From positions 166,575 to 230,574 of the forward strand of contig NZ_JYIY01000079.1 in assembly GCF_000956535.1 (NCBI RefSeq): a stretch of 64,000 nt of DNA, read 5' to 3'. Below, one piece after another: positions 25,605-34,247 of the stretch. The notes below the pieces were generated by a model. It searched no databases and was not told the DNA's origin. It saw only the letters and a list, made by a program, of their open reading frames with translations. A program made the position numbers and the translations under genes. Origin of the DNA: Microbacterium ginsengisoli. GTDB lineage: Bacteria > Actinomycetota > Actinomycetes > Actinomycetales > Microbacteriaceae. Within the stretch, counting starts at the first letter, position 1, and each line of letters starts with the position of its first letter.

Positions 25605-26855
25605 ATGTCGTCACTCCCGCGTCCGCTGCGCGTGCTGCGCTCGGCCCGTCTCGCCGACGGATCGCTCGTCGACATCACCCTCGACGGCGAGCTCGTCGCC
25701 GCCGTCACCCCCGCCGATCCGGCCGCGGAGATCGACGAGGCATCCGACCTCGACCTGCGGGGGTATCTCGTCGTCACGGCGCCCGCCGAACCGCACGCGC
25801 ACCTCGACAAGGCCCGCAGCTGGGATGCCGCGCGGCCACCCGCCGGCGATCTCGTCCGCGCGATCGAGTCATGGCGCGCGTTCGCCGCCGGCCAGACCGA
25901 GGACGACATCGCCGCCCGCGCCCGCGCCCAGGCGCTCGAGAACCTCGCCGCGGGGACGACGGCCATCCGCACTCACGTCGATCTGTTCGCCGACCACGAT
26001 CCGCTGCGGGGCGTGCGTGCACTCGTGCGGGTGCGCGACGAGCTCGCCGCACTCATCGACATCCAGCTCGTCGCCCTCGGCGGCGAGTGGGTGCCCGACG
26101 ACGTGTACGAAGGCGCCCTCGACCTCGGCGTCGACATCGTCGGCGGAGCCCCCCACCTCGCCACCGACCCGCATGCGGAGCTGCATCGCGCGCTCGACAT
26201 CGCCGAGCGGCGCGGCGCCCCGGTCGATCTGCACACCGACGAGTCCCTCGACGGCCCGCTCACGATCGTGTCGTACGCCAACCGGGTGGCCGCATGGTCG
26301 CAGCCGCGTTCTGCCGGGCACTGCGTGCGACTGGGCACGCTCCCCGCCGACGAGCTCGCCGAGGTGGTCGCCGCGGTCGCCGCCGCGGACCTGCGCATCA
26401 TCACGCTGCCGATCACGAACCTCTACCTGCAGGGCTGGGAGCACCCGGTATCGACCCCGCGCGGGCTCACCGCCGCACGGGCCCTCCTCGACGCCGGAGT
26501 CGTGCTCGGAGCGGGTGCCGACAACGTGCGGGATCCCTTCAACCCGGTCGGCCGCGGCGACGCGCTCGAGACCGCCTCGTTGCTCGTCACCGCCGGGCAC
26601 CTGAGCCTCGACGAAGCCCTCACCGCCATCACCTCCGGGGCACGCGCTGCGATGTGGCTTCCCGAGGCGGGCCCCGTCGTCGGCGCACGCGCCGAACTGC
26701 TCGCCGTGCGCGCCGACAGCCTCGGCGAGGCGATCGCCTCGGGCTCCCCCGACCGTCTCGTCATCCACGCCGGGCGACTCGTCGCTCGCACCACGATCCA
26801 CCGCGACATCGCGCCGGCAGGCGTCGCCGCGGCATCCCCCTCTCTCACCCGCTGA
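25605..26855 (+). CDS. Cytosine deaminase-like amidohydrolase
   Basis: This 416-residue enzyme is of the CodA-type amidohydrolase group. Active-site residues are present: HAHLDK (two metal histidines), HTDES (histidine and catalytic glutamate), SAGHCVRLG (fourth histidine) and GAGADNVRDPFNPVG (catalytic aspartate, compare the D-F-DP-PLG pattern of CodA). The group also includes creatinine, isoguanine and triazine deaminases, so the natural substrate may be any cyclic amidine. The start is at MSSLPRPLRV with GAGGGG five bases upstream. It is first in the operon running to 32076. Confidence 0.82.
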   Translation: MSSLPRPLRVLRSARLADGSLVDITLDGELVAAVTPADPAAEIDEASDLDLRGYLVVTAPAEPHAHLDKARSWDAARPPAGDLVRAIESWRAFAAGQTEDDIAARARAQALENLAAGTTAIRTHVDLFADHDPLRGVRALVRVRDELAALIDIQLVALGGEWVPDDVYEGALDLGVDIVGGAPHLATDPHAELHRALDIAERRGAPVDLHTDESLDGPLTIVSYANRVAAWSQPRSAGHCVRLGTLPADELAEVVAAVAAADLRIITLPITNLYLQGWEHPVSTPRGLTAARALLDAGVVLGAGADNVRDPFNPVGRGDALETASLLVTAGHLSLDEALTAITSGARAAMWLPEAGPVVGARAELLAVRADSLGEAIASGSPDRLVIHAGRLVARTTIHRDIAPAGVAAASPSLTR

Positions 26856-26876
26856 TCAGAAGAGAAAGCTGACCGC

Positions 26877-28268
26877 ATGTCTGCCACCACCCTCGCCGCT
26901 GTCGACGCGGCCCGCATCGACGCCCTCGCGGCCGAGCTCGCCGAGATCCTCGGCGCCGCCGGCGTCACCCGCGAGGAGCAGGTGCTCGAGCGCTCGTCGC
27001 TCGACGGCTCGTATCTCTCGCCGCTGATCAGCGAGCAGCTCCCCCTCGGCCGCGCGCAGCTCGTGGCGTTCCCGGCATCGGCCCAGCAGATCGCCGAGAC
27101 CGTCGCCGCCGCCGTGCGCCACAGGGTGCCGATCACGCCTCGCGGCAAGGGCACCGGCAACTACGGCCAGGGCATCCCGATGGCCGGCGGTCTCGTGCTC
27201 GACACCACCAAGGCCCGCGCGGTCGTCGAGGTCGGCGATGGCTTCATCGTCGCCGAAGCGGGCGCGCCGATGATCCAGATCGAGCAGGCCGCCAACCGCG
27301 CCGGCCAGCAGCTGCTCATGTACCCCTCCACGGTGCAGTCGACCCTCGGCGGCTTCCTCTCGGGCGGCTCGGGCGGCACCGGCTCGATCGCCCACGGGGT
27401 GCTCATGCACGGCTTCGTGCGCGCCATCGACGTCGTGTTCGCGAGCCCCGAGCCGGAGCTCGTGCATTTCGAGGGCGTCGAGGCCGAGAAGTACCTGCAC
27501 AACTACGGCGTCGTCGCGATCATCGCCCGCGCCGAAGTGGTGCTCGAGCCTCTGCAGGAGTGGCGCGCGTTCTACGCGAGCTTCGACGACTACCACACGG
27601 CCTTCCAGCTGGTGCGTGAGTTCCGCGACCTCGAGCCCACTCCCCGACTCGTCTCCGGCGACGTGCCGCTGCTCGCCGACGCGCTGCCGGCCGACGAGGC
27701 GCTGCCCGCCGGGAAGGCGAGCCTGCGAGGCATCCTCGATGTGCGTTCGATCGAGGAGGCGACCCGTCTCGTCGAGGCGGCCGGCGGCACCGTCGAAGCG
27801 GTGCGAGAGGGCATCAACCACACCATGAAGGTGTCGATGACCAGCTACAACCACGCGATCGAGTGGCTGCAGAAGAGCTACCCGAACACGTGGTTCCACG
27901 TCGAGGTCAACGGTGACGCGCTCGTCGACCGGATCGATGAGGTGCATGAGGTGTACCCCGGCGAGAGCTGGCTGCACATCGAAGCGCAGGCGACGAAGCC
28001 CATCGGCATGCTCGCCGCGAAGTACACGACGGCCGAGGACCTGCTGGCCGGCTTCGACCGGCTCGCCGCGCTCGGCGTCGGCTACCACAACCCCCACCAG
28101 TGGTTCGTGGACTACTTCCCCGACCGTGCCCGCGAGATGGCCGCGACGACAGACCCGCAGGGTCTCCTCAACCCCGGAAAGCTCGTCAAGCCCGACGTCG
28201 ACACGGGCACGAAGCCCTCCGTCGCCCTCACAGACGACACCACGGACGACGAGGCGGGCGCCTGGTGA
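26877..28268 (+). CDS. FAD-linked oxidase (PCMH/VAO superfamily)
   Basis: This 463-residue flavoprotein has an FAD-binding type 4 (PCMH) domain at about residues 45-225 with PITPRGKGTGNYGQG and STLGGFLSGGSGGTGSI, and a GlcD-like C-terminal substrate domain ending GLLNPGKLVKPD. Members oxidise alcohols, 2-hydroxy acids or amines. No histidine in the usual 8-alpha-histidyl position is obvious, so FAD may be non-covalent. It is co-transcribed between a deaminase and a PdxH-like protein; its reaction is unknown. Confidence 0.82.
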   Translation: MSATTLAAVDAARIDALAAELAEILGAAGVTREEQVLERSSLDGSYLSPLISEQLPLGRAQLVAFPASAQQIAETVAAAVRHRVPITPRGKGTGNYGQGIPMAGGLVLDTTKARAVVEVGDGFIVAEAGAPMIQIEQAANRAGQQLLMYPSTVQSTLGGFLSGGSGGTGSIAHGVLMHGFVRAIDVVFASPEPELVHFEGVEAEKYLHNYGVVAIIARAEVVLEPLQEWRAFYASFDDYHTAFQLVREFRDLEPTPRLVSGDVPLLADALPADEALPAGKASLRGILDVRSIEEATRLVEAAGGTVEAVREGINHTMKVSMTSYNHAIEWLQKSYPNTWFHVEVNGDALVDRIDEVHEVYPGESWLHIEAQATKPIGMLAAKYTTAEDLLAGFDRLAALGVGYHNPHQWFVDYFPDRAREMAATTDPQGLLNPGKLVKPDVDTGTKPSVALTDDTTDDEAGAW

Positions 28269-28870
28269 CCGGCTGGTTCGACCTCGCGGAGCGAGACGAC
28301 TGGCCCACCGACCCGTTCGAACTGCTGACAGCCTGGCTGCCGGCGAACGACGACCCGGCGCGTCCGATCATGACGGTGATCACCGTCGACGAGACCGGAG
28401 CCCCCGACGGACGCACCCAGCTGCTCACCGAGTTCGATGCGGGCGGGCTGTACTTCCACGCCGACGCCAACTCACGCAAGTTCGCCCAGCTGGAGAACGA
28501 TCCGCGGGTCGCCCTCGTCATCGCGCTGCTCGACGACAAGCATCAGATCACGGTGCAGGGCGTCGCCGAGACGCCGCCGCCGGGCGAAGAGGATGCCGCC
28601 TACCGCCGCCGCAACGTCTACCTGCAGCAGCTCGCGTGGCAGAACACCCACGAGTTCGCGCGACGACCGCTTCCCGAGCGCGTGGCCGCATGGGCGGCGT
28701 TCCAGGAGGAGCACGCCGACGGCTTCGAGCCGCCCGTGTCGTGGGCCGGCAAGCGCGTGCGCCCCACGCGCCTGACGTTCTGGGCCGGCCGCGACGACAC
28801 GGCGTCTCGCCGCGTCGAGTACCGTCGTCAGCCCGACGAGTCCTGGACCGTCGAGGTGCGCGCCGGATGA
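28265..28870 (+). CDS. Pyridoxamine 5'-phosphate oxidase-like FMN protein
   Basis: This 201-residue split-barrel flavoprotein resembles PdxH in layout: MTVITVDETGAPDGRTQLL, LYFHADANSRKFAQLENDPR and the C-terminal VRPTRLTFWAGR strand. It is a paralog in a catabolic operon, so vitamin B6 synthesis is not its obvious job. FMN- or F420-dependent oxidoreduction of an operon intermediate is as likely. GTG start overlaps the previous stop (GTGA); the next gene overlaps by ATGA. Confidence 0.8.
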   Translation: MTGWFDLAERDDWPTDPFELLTAWLPANDDPARPIMTVITVDETGAPDGRTQLLTEFDAGGLYFHADANSRKFAQLENDPRVALVIALLDDKHQITVQGVAETPPPGEEDAAYRRRNVYLQQLAWQNTHEFARRPLPERVAAWAAFQEEHADGFEPPVSWAGKRVRPTRLTFWAGRDDTASRRVEYRRQPDESWTVEVRAG

Positions 28871-29943
28871 ACGCCCCCGCGGCCGTCGCCGACTGCCCCA
28901 AGTCGATGACCTACGGCCCGTGCGGCGGAGTGGGTCTCGACGGGCGCTGCGAGGTCGCACCGCATCCCTGCGTGTTCCTGCACACGGGCGTGATCCCGTG
29001 GTCCGGGGTGCGGCCGGATGCCGCGGCCCCGCCGACGGTCGCCGCAGCCCCCCTCCCGGACCCGGTGCCGTCTGCGGGCGCGGCGCGCATGCGCGCACTG
29101 CTCGCCACACGCCCGATCGTCGTGGCGGACTTCCCGGCGCGGCCGGTGGATGCGGCATCCATCGTCGACTGTGCACACGAGCTCGTCGGCGGAGTCGACG
29201 CGGTGCTGCACGGTGACGCCGGGCAGATGCGCGTGCAGTTCCCGCCGGCCTACCGCGCCCGGCTCGTGCAGGAGGCGGGCCTCGTCTCGTGGGCGGGCGT
29301 GAACACCCGGGATCGCAACCGGGTGGCGCTCGAAGGCGAGCTCGCTGCCCTCGCCCACGCGGGCGTCGGCGGTGTGCACTGCGTGACCGGTGACCACACC
29401 CTCACCGGCTCCCGGCCGGAAGCTCGACCCGTCTTCGACCTCGACTCGACCGAGCTCGCCTCGCTCGCGCATCGAGCGGGCCACCTCGTGTCGGTCGCCG
29501 AGTCGCCGATGGCGCCGCCGATCGCCGAGCGCGCCGGACGTCTGCTCGAGAAGCAGCACGCCGGCGCGGAGATCTGCTTCGTCAACCATTCGGGCGGCGC
29601 CGAGCTTGTCGCGGCCTTCATCGGCCGCGCGCGCGACCTGGGAGTGACGACGGGCTTCATCCCGTGCCTCCCCATCATCCTCAGTCACGCGAGCGCGGCC
29701 CTCATCCGCTCGTTCACCGAGCTCGCCCTGCCACCGGGCTACATCGAACGCATCCTCGCCGCACCGGATCCTGTCGCCGAGGGCGTGGCAGCGGCGATTG
29801 AGCTCGGGAGGGAGTTCCTCGAGATCGACGGCGTCGTCGGCGTGGACCTCTCGGGCGGCGTCGACGACGGCACCGAGATCGAGTACGCCCGGGCGGTGGC
29901 CGCGATCGGCCGCGCGCTCGGCGGCGGAACGGAGACGAACTGA
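28867..29943 (+). CDS. Methylenetetrahydrofolate reductase-like protein with N-terminal cysteine-rich segment
   Basis: This 358-residue protein opens with CPKSMTYGPCGGV and further cysteines (Cys10, 19, 28, 35), the motif of the MTHFR C-terminal/MetV family. A linker follows, then a MetF-type TIM barrel (about 70-350) with VNTRDRNR, GVHCVTGDHTL and TGFIPCLPIILS. The barrel should bind FAD and a folate C1 unit. The cysteine motif at the N-terminus of the barrel is an unusual architecture. In this operon it probably handles a one-carbon unit released during catabolism rather than methionine synthesis. ATGA overlap upstream and TGATG downstream. Confidence 0.78.
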   Translation: MNAPAAVADCPKSMTYGPCGGVGLDGRCEVAPHPCVFLHTGVIPWSGVRPDAAAPPTVAAAPLPDPVPSAGAARMRALLATRPIVVADFPARPVDAASIVDCAHELVGGVDAVLHGDAGQMRVQFPPAYRARLVQEAGLVSWAGVNTRDRNRVALEGELAALAHAGVGGVHCVTGDHTLTGSRPEARPVFDLDSTELASLAHRAGHLVSVAESPMAPPIAERAGRLLEKQHAGAEICFVNHSGGAELVAAFIGRARDLGVTTGFIPCLPIILSHASAALIRSFTELALPPGYIERILAAPDPVAEGVAAAIELGREFLEIDGVVGVDLSGGVDDGTEIEYARAVAAIGRALGGGTETN

Positions 29944-30677
29944 TGGGCACCCTCGACGGCAAGCGTGTGATCGTGACGGGCGCGGCCCGCGGCATCGGGC
30001 GTGCGATCGCGGCGCGCATCGCGGCCGAGGGCGCGAAGGTCGTGCTGCTCGACCGCGACGCCGACGCGATCGCCCAGACCGCGGCAGATCTCGGGGTCGC
30101 CTCTCTCGCCGTCGACCTCGTGGATGTCGCCTCCACCCGCACCACGATGCGCGCGGCGATCGATCTGCTCGGCGGTCTCGACGTGCTCGTGAACAACGCG
30201 GGCGTGTTCCTCAGCGGCGGACTGCTCGAGACCGACCCGGCCGACTGGGACCGCGTCCAGGTCATCAACACCCGCTCCATGCTCGTCACGACGCAGGAGG
30301 CGGTGCCCGCGATGCGCGCGGGAGGCGGCGGCCGCATCATCAACCTTGCGAGCATGGCTGCGAAGTCGGGCGGCGGCTTCGAGGGCGCCTACGCCGCCTC
30401 CAAGGCCGCCGTCGTGGCGCTCACCCGCGCGACGGCCCAGGAGTTCGGCTCCGACGGCATCACCGCGAACGCCCTGTGCCCCGGATACGTGCTCACCGAG
30501 ATGGGCGCCGACACCCGCACCCCCGAGATGGTGGCGGCGTGGTCGTCGCGCTCGCCCCTCGGCCGCTGCGCCGCGCCCGACGACGTCGCCGACGTCGCGG
30601 CGTTCCTCGCGGGCGACGCCTCGCGCTACATGACGGGCCAGTCGGTGAACGTCACCGGCGGCATGATCATGCACTGA
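29943..30677 (+). CDS. SDR-family oxidoreductase
   Basis: This 244-residue short-chain dehydrogenase has TGAARGIGRA as cofactor loop, NNAGVF, and the Tyr-x3-Lys pair in GAYAASKAAV. The end ITANALCPGYVLTEM then VNVTGGMIMH is standard. The start shares one base with the MTHFR-like stop (TGATG). It probably oxidises or reduces an alcohol/carbonyl intermediate in the operon's pathway; the substrate is unknown. Confidence 0.88.
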   Translation: MGTLDGKRVIVTGAARGIGRAIAARIAAEGAKVVLLDRDADAIAQTAADLGVASLAVDLVDVASTRTTMRAAIDLLGGLDVLVNNAGVFLSGGLLETDPADWDRVQVINTRSMLVTTQEAVPAMRAGGGGRIINLASMAAKSGGGFEGAYAASKAAVVALTRATAQEFGSDGITANALCPGYVLTEMGADTRTPEMVAAWSSRSPLGRCAAPDDVADVAAFLAGDASRYMTGQSVNVTGGMIMH

Positions 30678-30735
30678 GTCGGATGCCCCACGGGCACCGT
30701 CGTCCCACCCGTCACCCGTCCTCCGGAGTCCGCCG

Positions 30736-32076
30736 ATGACCACCCTCCCGCCCGCTCCGTCCCTGCGCGTGCACGGCGCACGCGCCATCGTCGTCGACGC
30801 AGACACGGTGCGCACCGGCGACCTCGTCATCCAGGGAGCGCGGGTGGCGGAGGCATCCGATCTGCGCACCGTCGACACGCTCGACGCCGATGGCGGGATC
30901 ATCACGGCCGGGCTCGTCAACGCCCACCATCACCTGCTGCAGAGCGGATTCCGCACGCTGCCGGGCACCCGCGGGGTGCCGATGGCCGCCTGGCTGCCCG
31001 CGATGGCTGCGGCGTATTCCGCCGCAGGCATGGATGCGGAGCTCTTCGGCGTCTGCGCCGAGGTGGCCGTCGCGGAGGGCTTGCTGAGCGGCGTCACCAC
31101 CGTCGCCGACCATCACCTGAACTGGCCGCACGGCGCGCCGATCGAGGAGACCGTCGACATCGCGCGAGCGATCGCGACGTCCGCTGCCCGCCTCGGCGGA
31201 CGCCTCGTCTATGTGCGCGGGTCGGCCCGTGACGACGCCGACTGGGCGGGCGCTTCCGCCGAGGCGATCGCGGCCTCACTGCTCGCCGACGGTCACGACG
31301 GGGGCGTGACGGCCGATGGCATGCTGCAGTACGCGGTCGGACCTGCCGGCGTGCACAGCGACGGCGAGGCGACCTTCGCCGCCCTTGGCGCGGTCGCCGC
31401 GCGGTGGGGACTGCGGCGCCGCACGCAGGCGAACGAGCAGGTGGATGTCGCGATCGCCCTCGATCGCTACGGACGCCGCCCGATCGACCTGCTCGAGGAG
31501 TGGGGCTGGCTCGCCGACGACGTCACGATCGCCCACCTCGTCGACATCACCGACGACGAGCGCCGCCGGATCGCGGCCGCCGGTGTCACCGCGACCCACG
31601 CCCCCGGATGCGACGTGCCGATGGGCTGGGGAGTCGCGCGGGTCGCTGATCTCCTCGACGCGGGCATCGCCACGGGACTCGGCACGAGCGGCGGCGGCTC
31701 CAACGACGCCGGACACCTGCTCGCCGACGCCCGTCTGGCCCTGCAGGTGTCGGGCCTTACGGGCAGGCCGCTCGCCGCGGCATCCGTCATCGACATGGCC
31801 ACGCGCGGGTCGGCCCGCGGGCTGGGCCGACCCGAGCTCGGACACCTCGCCCCCGGGGCCGCCGCCGACTTCTGCGTGTGGGACGTCAGCGGCGTCGCCG
31901 ACGCGGGCGTCGCCGACCCGATCGCCGGGCTGCTCTGGGCCTCGCCCGGACGCCGCCCCCGCCACGTGGTGGTCGCGGGCCGCGTCGTCGTCCGCGACTA
32001 CCGGCTCGTCACCGCCGATGAGCACGACATCACGGCACGGATGTCGCACCTGCTCGCCGAGCGCGCCGCGCGCTGA
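30736..32076 (+). CDS. Amidohydrolase resembling 8-oxoguanine deaminase, with altered metal ligands
   Basis: This 446-residue protein follows the 8-oxoguanine/hydroxytriazine deaminase layout: NAHHHLLQSGFRTLPG (64-66 HHH), ADHHLNW (His126-His127), IAHLVDITDDE (His267) and GSNDAGHLLADARLAL. The third metal histidine (H-x-x-E motif) reads Q231-A-N-E234, and the catalytic aspartate position reads GTSGGGSND (Ser318). Two canonical metal ligands are therefore missing while the rest of the fold is kept. It may use a different metal geometry, a different reaction or have lost catalysis. It is last in the rightward operon and convergent with a creatininase gene. Confidence 0.8.
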   Translation: MTTLPPAPSLRVHGARAIVVDADTVRTGDLVIQGARVAEASDLRTVDTLDADGGIITAGLVNAHHHLLQSGFRTLPGTRGVPMAAWLPAMAAAYSAAGMDAELFGVCAEVAVAEGLLSGVTTVADHHLNWPHGAPIEETVDIARAIATSAARLGGRLVYVRGSARDDADWAGASAEAIAASLLADGHDGGVTADGMLQYAVGPAGVHSDGEATFAALGAVAARWGLRRRTQANEQVDVAIALDRYGRRPIDLLEEWGWLADDVTIAHLVDITDDERRRIAAAGVTATHAPGCDVPMGWGVARVADLLDAGIATGLGTSGGGSNDAGHLLADARLALQVSGLTGRPLAAASVIDMATRGSARGLGRPELGHLAPGAAADFCVWDVSGVADAGVADPIAGLLWASPGRRPRHVVVAGRVVVRDYRLVTADEHDITARMSHLLAERAAR

Positions 32077-32104
32077 GCGGAGCAGCGCGGCGGGCGACGG
32101 CGAC

Positions 32105-32902
32105 TCAGATGAGGGTCGTGCGCTCGGGCAGCGTGAAGCGGTCGATCTCGCCGAGCGCGACGAGACCTCGTTCGATCGCCTCGTCGAACAGCGCCTTTCC
32201 GGCCGCCGCCGTCGCCGCTGTGGGGTCGCCGATGATGCCCGCCGGGCCGAAGTCGTCGGAGAGCCAGCCGAAGGAGACCGGCTTGCCGTTGAACCCGAGC
32301 ATCTCGTAGTCGTCGAACCACTCCGGCACGTTACGGGCGAACAGCTCGGGGTGCACGAGGTCGGGACGCAGGTGCATGACGATGGATGTCTCCGCCCACC
32401 CGCCGTGGATGCCGAGGCCGTGCTCGTCGGGGAGCGTCGGATCGTCGGAGGTTCGACCGGCGGTGCCGAGGGCCGGCATCGAGAACGTCTGGAGGCCGAA
32501 CCGTCGGCGCAGCTCGCGGTTCGCCACCTGCAGGAGGGCGACGTTGCCCCCGTGGCCGTTGACGAAGACGACCTTGCGCGCGGGCGTCGTCGTGATCGAG
32601 CGACCGATCTCGACGAGCACGTCCATGAGTGTCTCTCCGCTCAGCCACAGCGTGCCCGGCGCCCAGCAGTGCTCGTCGGACTTCGCGATCTGCAGGGTCG
32701 GCAGCTGCCAGGCATCGATGCCGGCCTCGCGTGCGCGGGGCACGAGGGCTTCGACGGCGGCCTCCGCCATCAGCGCATCGGTCACCAGTGGGAGGTGGGG
32801 CCCGTGGTGCTCGATCGCGCCGATCGGCACCAGCAGCACCGAGGCCGGAGTGAGCACGGTCGCCGTCTGGGGGCCGGTGAGTTCATGGAAGCGCGTGGTC
32901 AC
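32105..32902 (-). CDS. Creatininase-family amide hydrolase
   Basis: This 265-residue member of the creatininase superfamily opens cyclic or linear amide bonds with two metal ions. Ligand motifs are GAIEHHGPHLPLVTDAL, VNGHGGN and GGWAETSIVMHL. Relatives act on creatinine, formamidopyrimidines (ArfB type) and mycofactocin precursor. A GTG start (VTTRFHEL) with AAGGA eight bases upstream was chosen. It is fourth in the ABC-transporter transcript, after a hairpin, so its product probably acts on the imported compound or its derivative. Confidence 0.88.
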   Translation of the reverse strand: MTTRFHELTGPQTATVLTPASVLLVPIGAIEHHGPHLPLVTDALMAEAAVEALVPRAREAGIDAWQLPTLQIAKSDEHCWAPGTLWLSGETLMDVLVEIGRSITTTPARKVVFVNGHGGNVALLQVANRELRRRFGLQTFSMPALGTAGRTSDDPTLPDEHGLGIHGGWAETSIVMHLRPDLVHPELFARNVPEWFDDYEMLGFNGKPVSFGWLSDDFGPAGIIGDPTAATAAAGKALFDEAIERGLVALGEIDRFTLPERTTLI

Positions 32903-32963
32903 GGGGCATCCTTCTGTGTGCGGGTCGCGCGTGTCGGCGGCGGGGGGACCGGGTGGGGCACGC

Positions 32964-32994
32964 CGATGCCCCCGGCGCGGGGCCGGGGGCATCG
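32964..32994 (-). terminator. Hairpin between binding-protein gene and creatininase gene
   Basis: A 13-bp stem (CGATGCCCCCGGC with its complement) encloses a 5-base loop, starting 8 bases after the binding-protein stop. It may end most transcripts so that the binding protein is made in excess over the downstream enzyme, or protect the 3' end of the transporter message. Confidence 0.65.
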
Positions 32995-33001
32995 GGTGGT
33001 G

Positions 33002-34186
33002 TTACTTGAGTCCGATCGAGGTGTCGATGAACTCGTTGGTGTACAGATCGGTCGCCTTCAGGCCGGGCGCGATGTTCGTGCCCAGATCGGTGTAGATCTT
33101 GGAGGCCTTGGTGAAGAAGTCCGCCATGCGGGCGTCGTTGAAGTCACCGATGGTGGAGTTGTCTCCGTTGGAGACGATCTTGTCGGCGAGCATCGTCTTG
33201 ACCGCGTAGTCCGCGACACCGGGGCTGTAGCTCCAGCTCGCGTTGTAGCCGGCGATCGCCTTCTGGATGAGGGCGTTGGCCTTCGACGGGTCGGCGAAGT
33301 AGTCGACCTCGGCCTGCTGCAGCACCGGCGTGAACGCCTTGAGGCACGGGGTCAGCTTGTCGAAGTCACCGGTCTTGGCGACCATCTCCGACTGGTAGGG
33401 GTCCCAACCGGTCGACGAGATGAGCGAGTACTTGACCGGCTTGTCCCAGGCCGAGACCTCGTTCTGGTAGATGTACGGCTCAGCGGAGGCGAAGCCCTGC
33501 TGGACGCTCTTGCCCTCGGCGGCCACGAACTGGTCGGGCGCACCCGAGTAGCTCGAGTCGGTGTTGGCCTTGTCGACGTAGCCCTGCGAGATCAGGTAGT
33601 CCATGTAGGCCGATCCGCTGAAGTACAGCCACGAGCCGCCGGTCGACTTGAGCGCCGCGCCGATGTCCTTGACACCGGTCACGTTCGGGTAGGTCGCCGG
33701 GTCCCACATGACCATGATCGGGCTCTGGTCGAGGGGCGCGAAGAAGGCCTTCGTGGGCACCTTGCCCGAGTTGGCGATCTGGTCGTCGGTGGTGACGTAG
33801 CCGAAGGTGATCGAGTCGTCGGTGTACATCTGGGTGGCGACGTTGTTGAAGTTGATCGCCGCGCCACCGGCGCGGATCTCGAGCTTCACACCGGTCGACT
33901 TGCCGCCGGCGTAGAGCGTTCCGACGACGGCCTTCTTGTCGGCCTCGACGGTCGCGTCGTCGCCGAGCATCTGGTACAGGTGACCGTGCTCCGACTCGGG
34001 CCACCAGTCGGTCTGGACGACGATGGTCGACGGGCAGCCGGCCGCGGCGAGGTCGACCGTGCCGGCCTCCGCAGAGGCCGCGGCGCTGGAACCGGTGGTG
34101 GTGCTCGACGAACACGCCGCGAGAACCGCGGCCATGGCCACGGCGCTCAGGATCGCGCCCGCACGAACAACGGTGCGTGTGTGCAT
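33002..34186 (-). CDS. ABC transporter substrate-binding lipoprotein, NMT1/THI5-like
   Basis: This 394-residue secreted protein has a signal peptide with lipobox LAAC (Cys25) and an Ala/Ser/Thr linker. The mature start VVQTDWWPESEHGHLYQML resembles the DW-P-HG motif of NMT1/THI5 domain binding proteins. Characterised relatives of that domain bind pyrimidines (formylaminopyrimidine, ThiY), riboflavin precursors, sulfonates or nitrate. The C-terminal half is longer than in NitT/TauT proteins. It is third in ATPase-permease-binding protein order. Confidence 0.85.
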   Translation of the reverse strand: MHTRTVVRAGAILSAVAMAAVLAACSSSTTTGSSAAASAEAGTVDLAAAGCPSTIVVQTDWWPESEHGHLYQMLGDDATVEADKKAVVGTLYAGGKSTGVKLEIRAGGAAINFNNVATQMYTDDSITFGYVTTDDQIANSGKVPTKAFFAPLDQSPIMVMWDPATYPNVTGVKDIGAALKSTGGSWLYFSGSAYMDYLISQGYVDKANTDSSYSGAPDQFVAAEGKSVQQGFASAEPYIYQNEVSAWDKPVKYSLISSTGWDPYQSEMVAKTGDFDKLTPCLKAFTPVLQQAEVDYFADPSKANALIQKAIAGYNASWSYSPGVADYAVKTMLADKIVSNGDNSTIGDFNDARMADFFTKASKIYTDLGTNIAPGLKATDLYTNEFIDTSIGLK

Positions 34187-34247
34187 GTGATCTCTCTTTC
34201 GGGTGAGACGGATGGTGCGATGCGGGAGTGGTGCAGGTTGAGGGGGC

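Noticed and set aside
28265..28870. Assignment of the PdxH-like protein as the cell's vitamin B6 enzyme
   Set aside because: Its operon is catabolic and the sequence is divergent; the family match supports the fold but not that reaction.
29943..30677. The island SDR as a second 3-hydroxybutyrate dehydrogenase
   Set aside because: It lacks the SSVHGL and PGYVRTPLVEKQ-type stretches of BdhA; only the generic SDR motifs are present.
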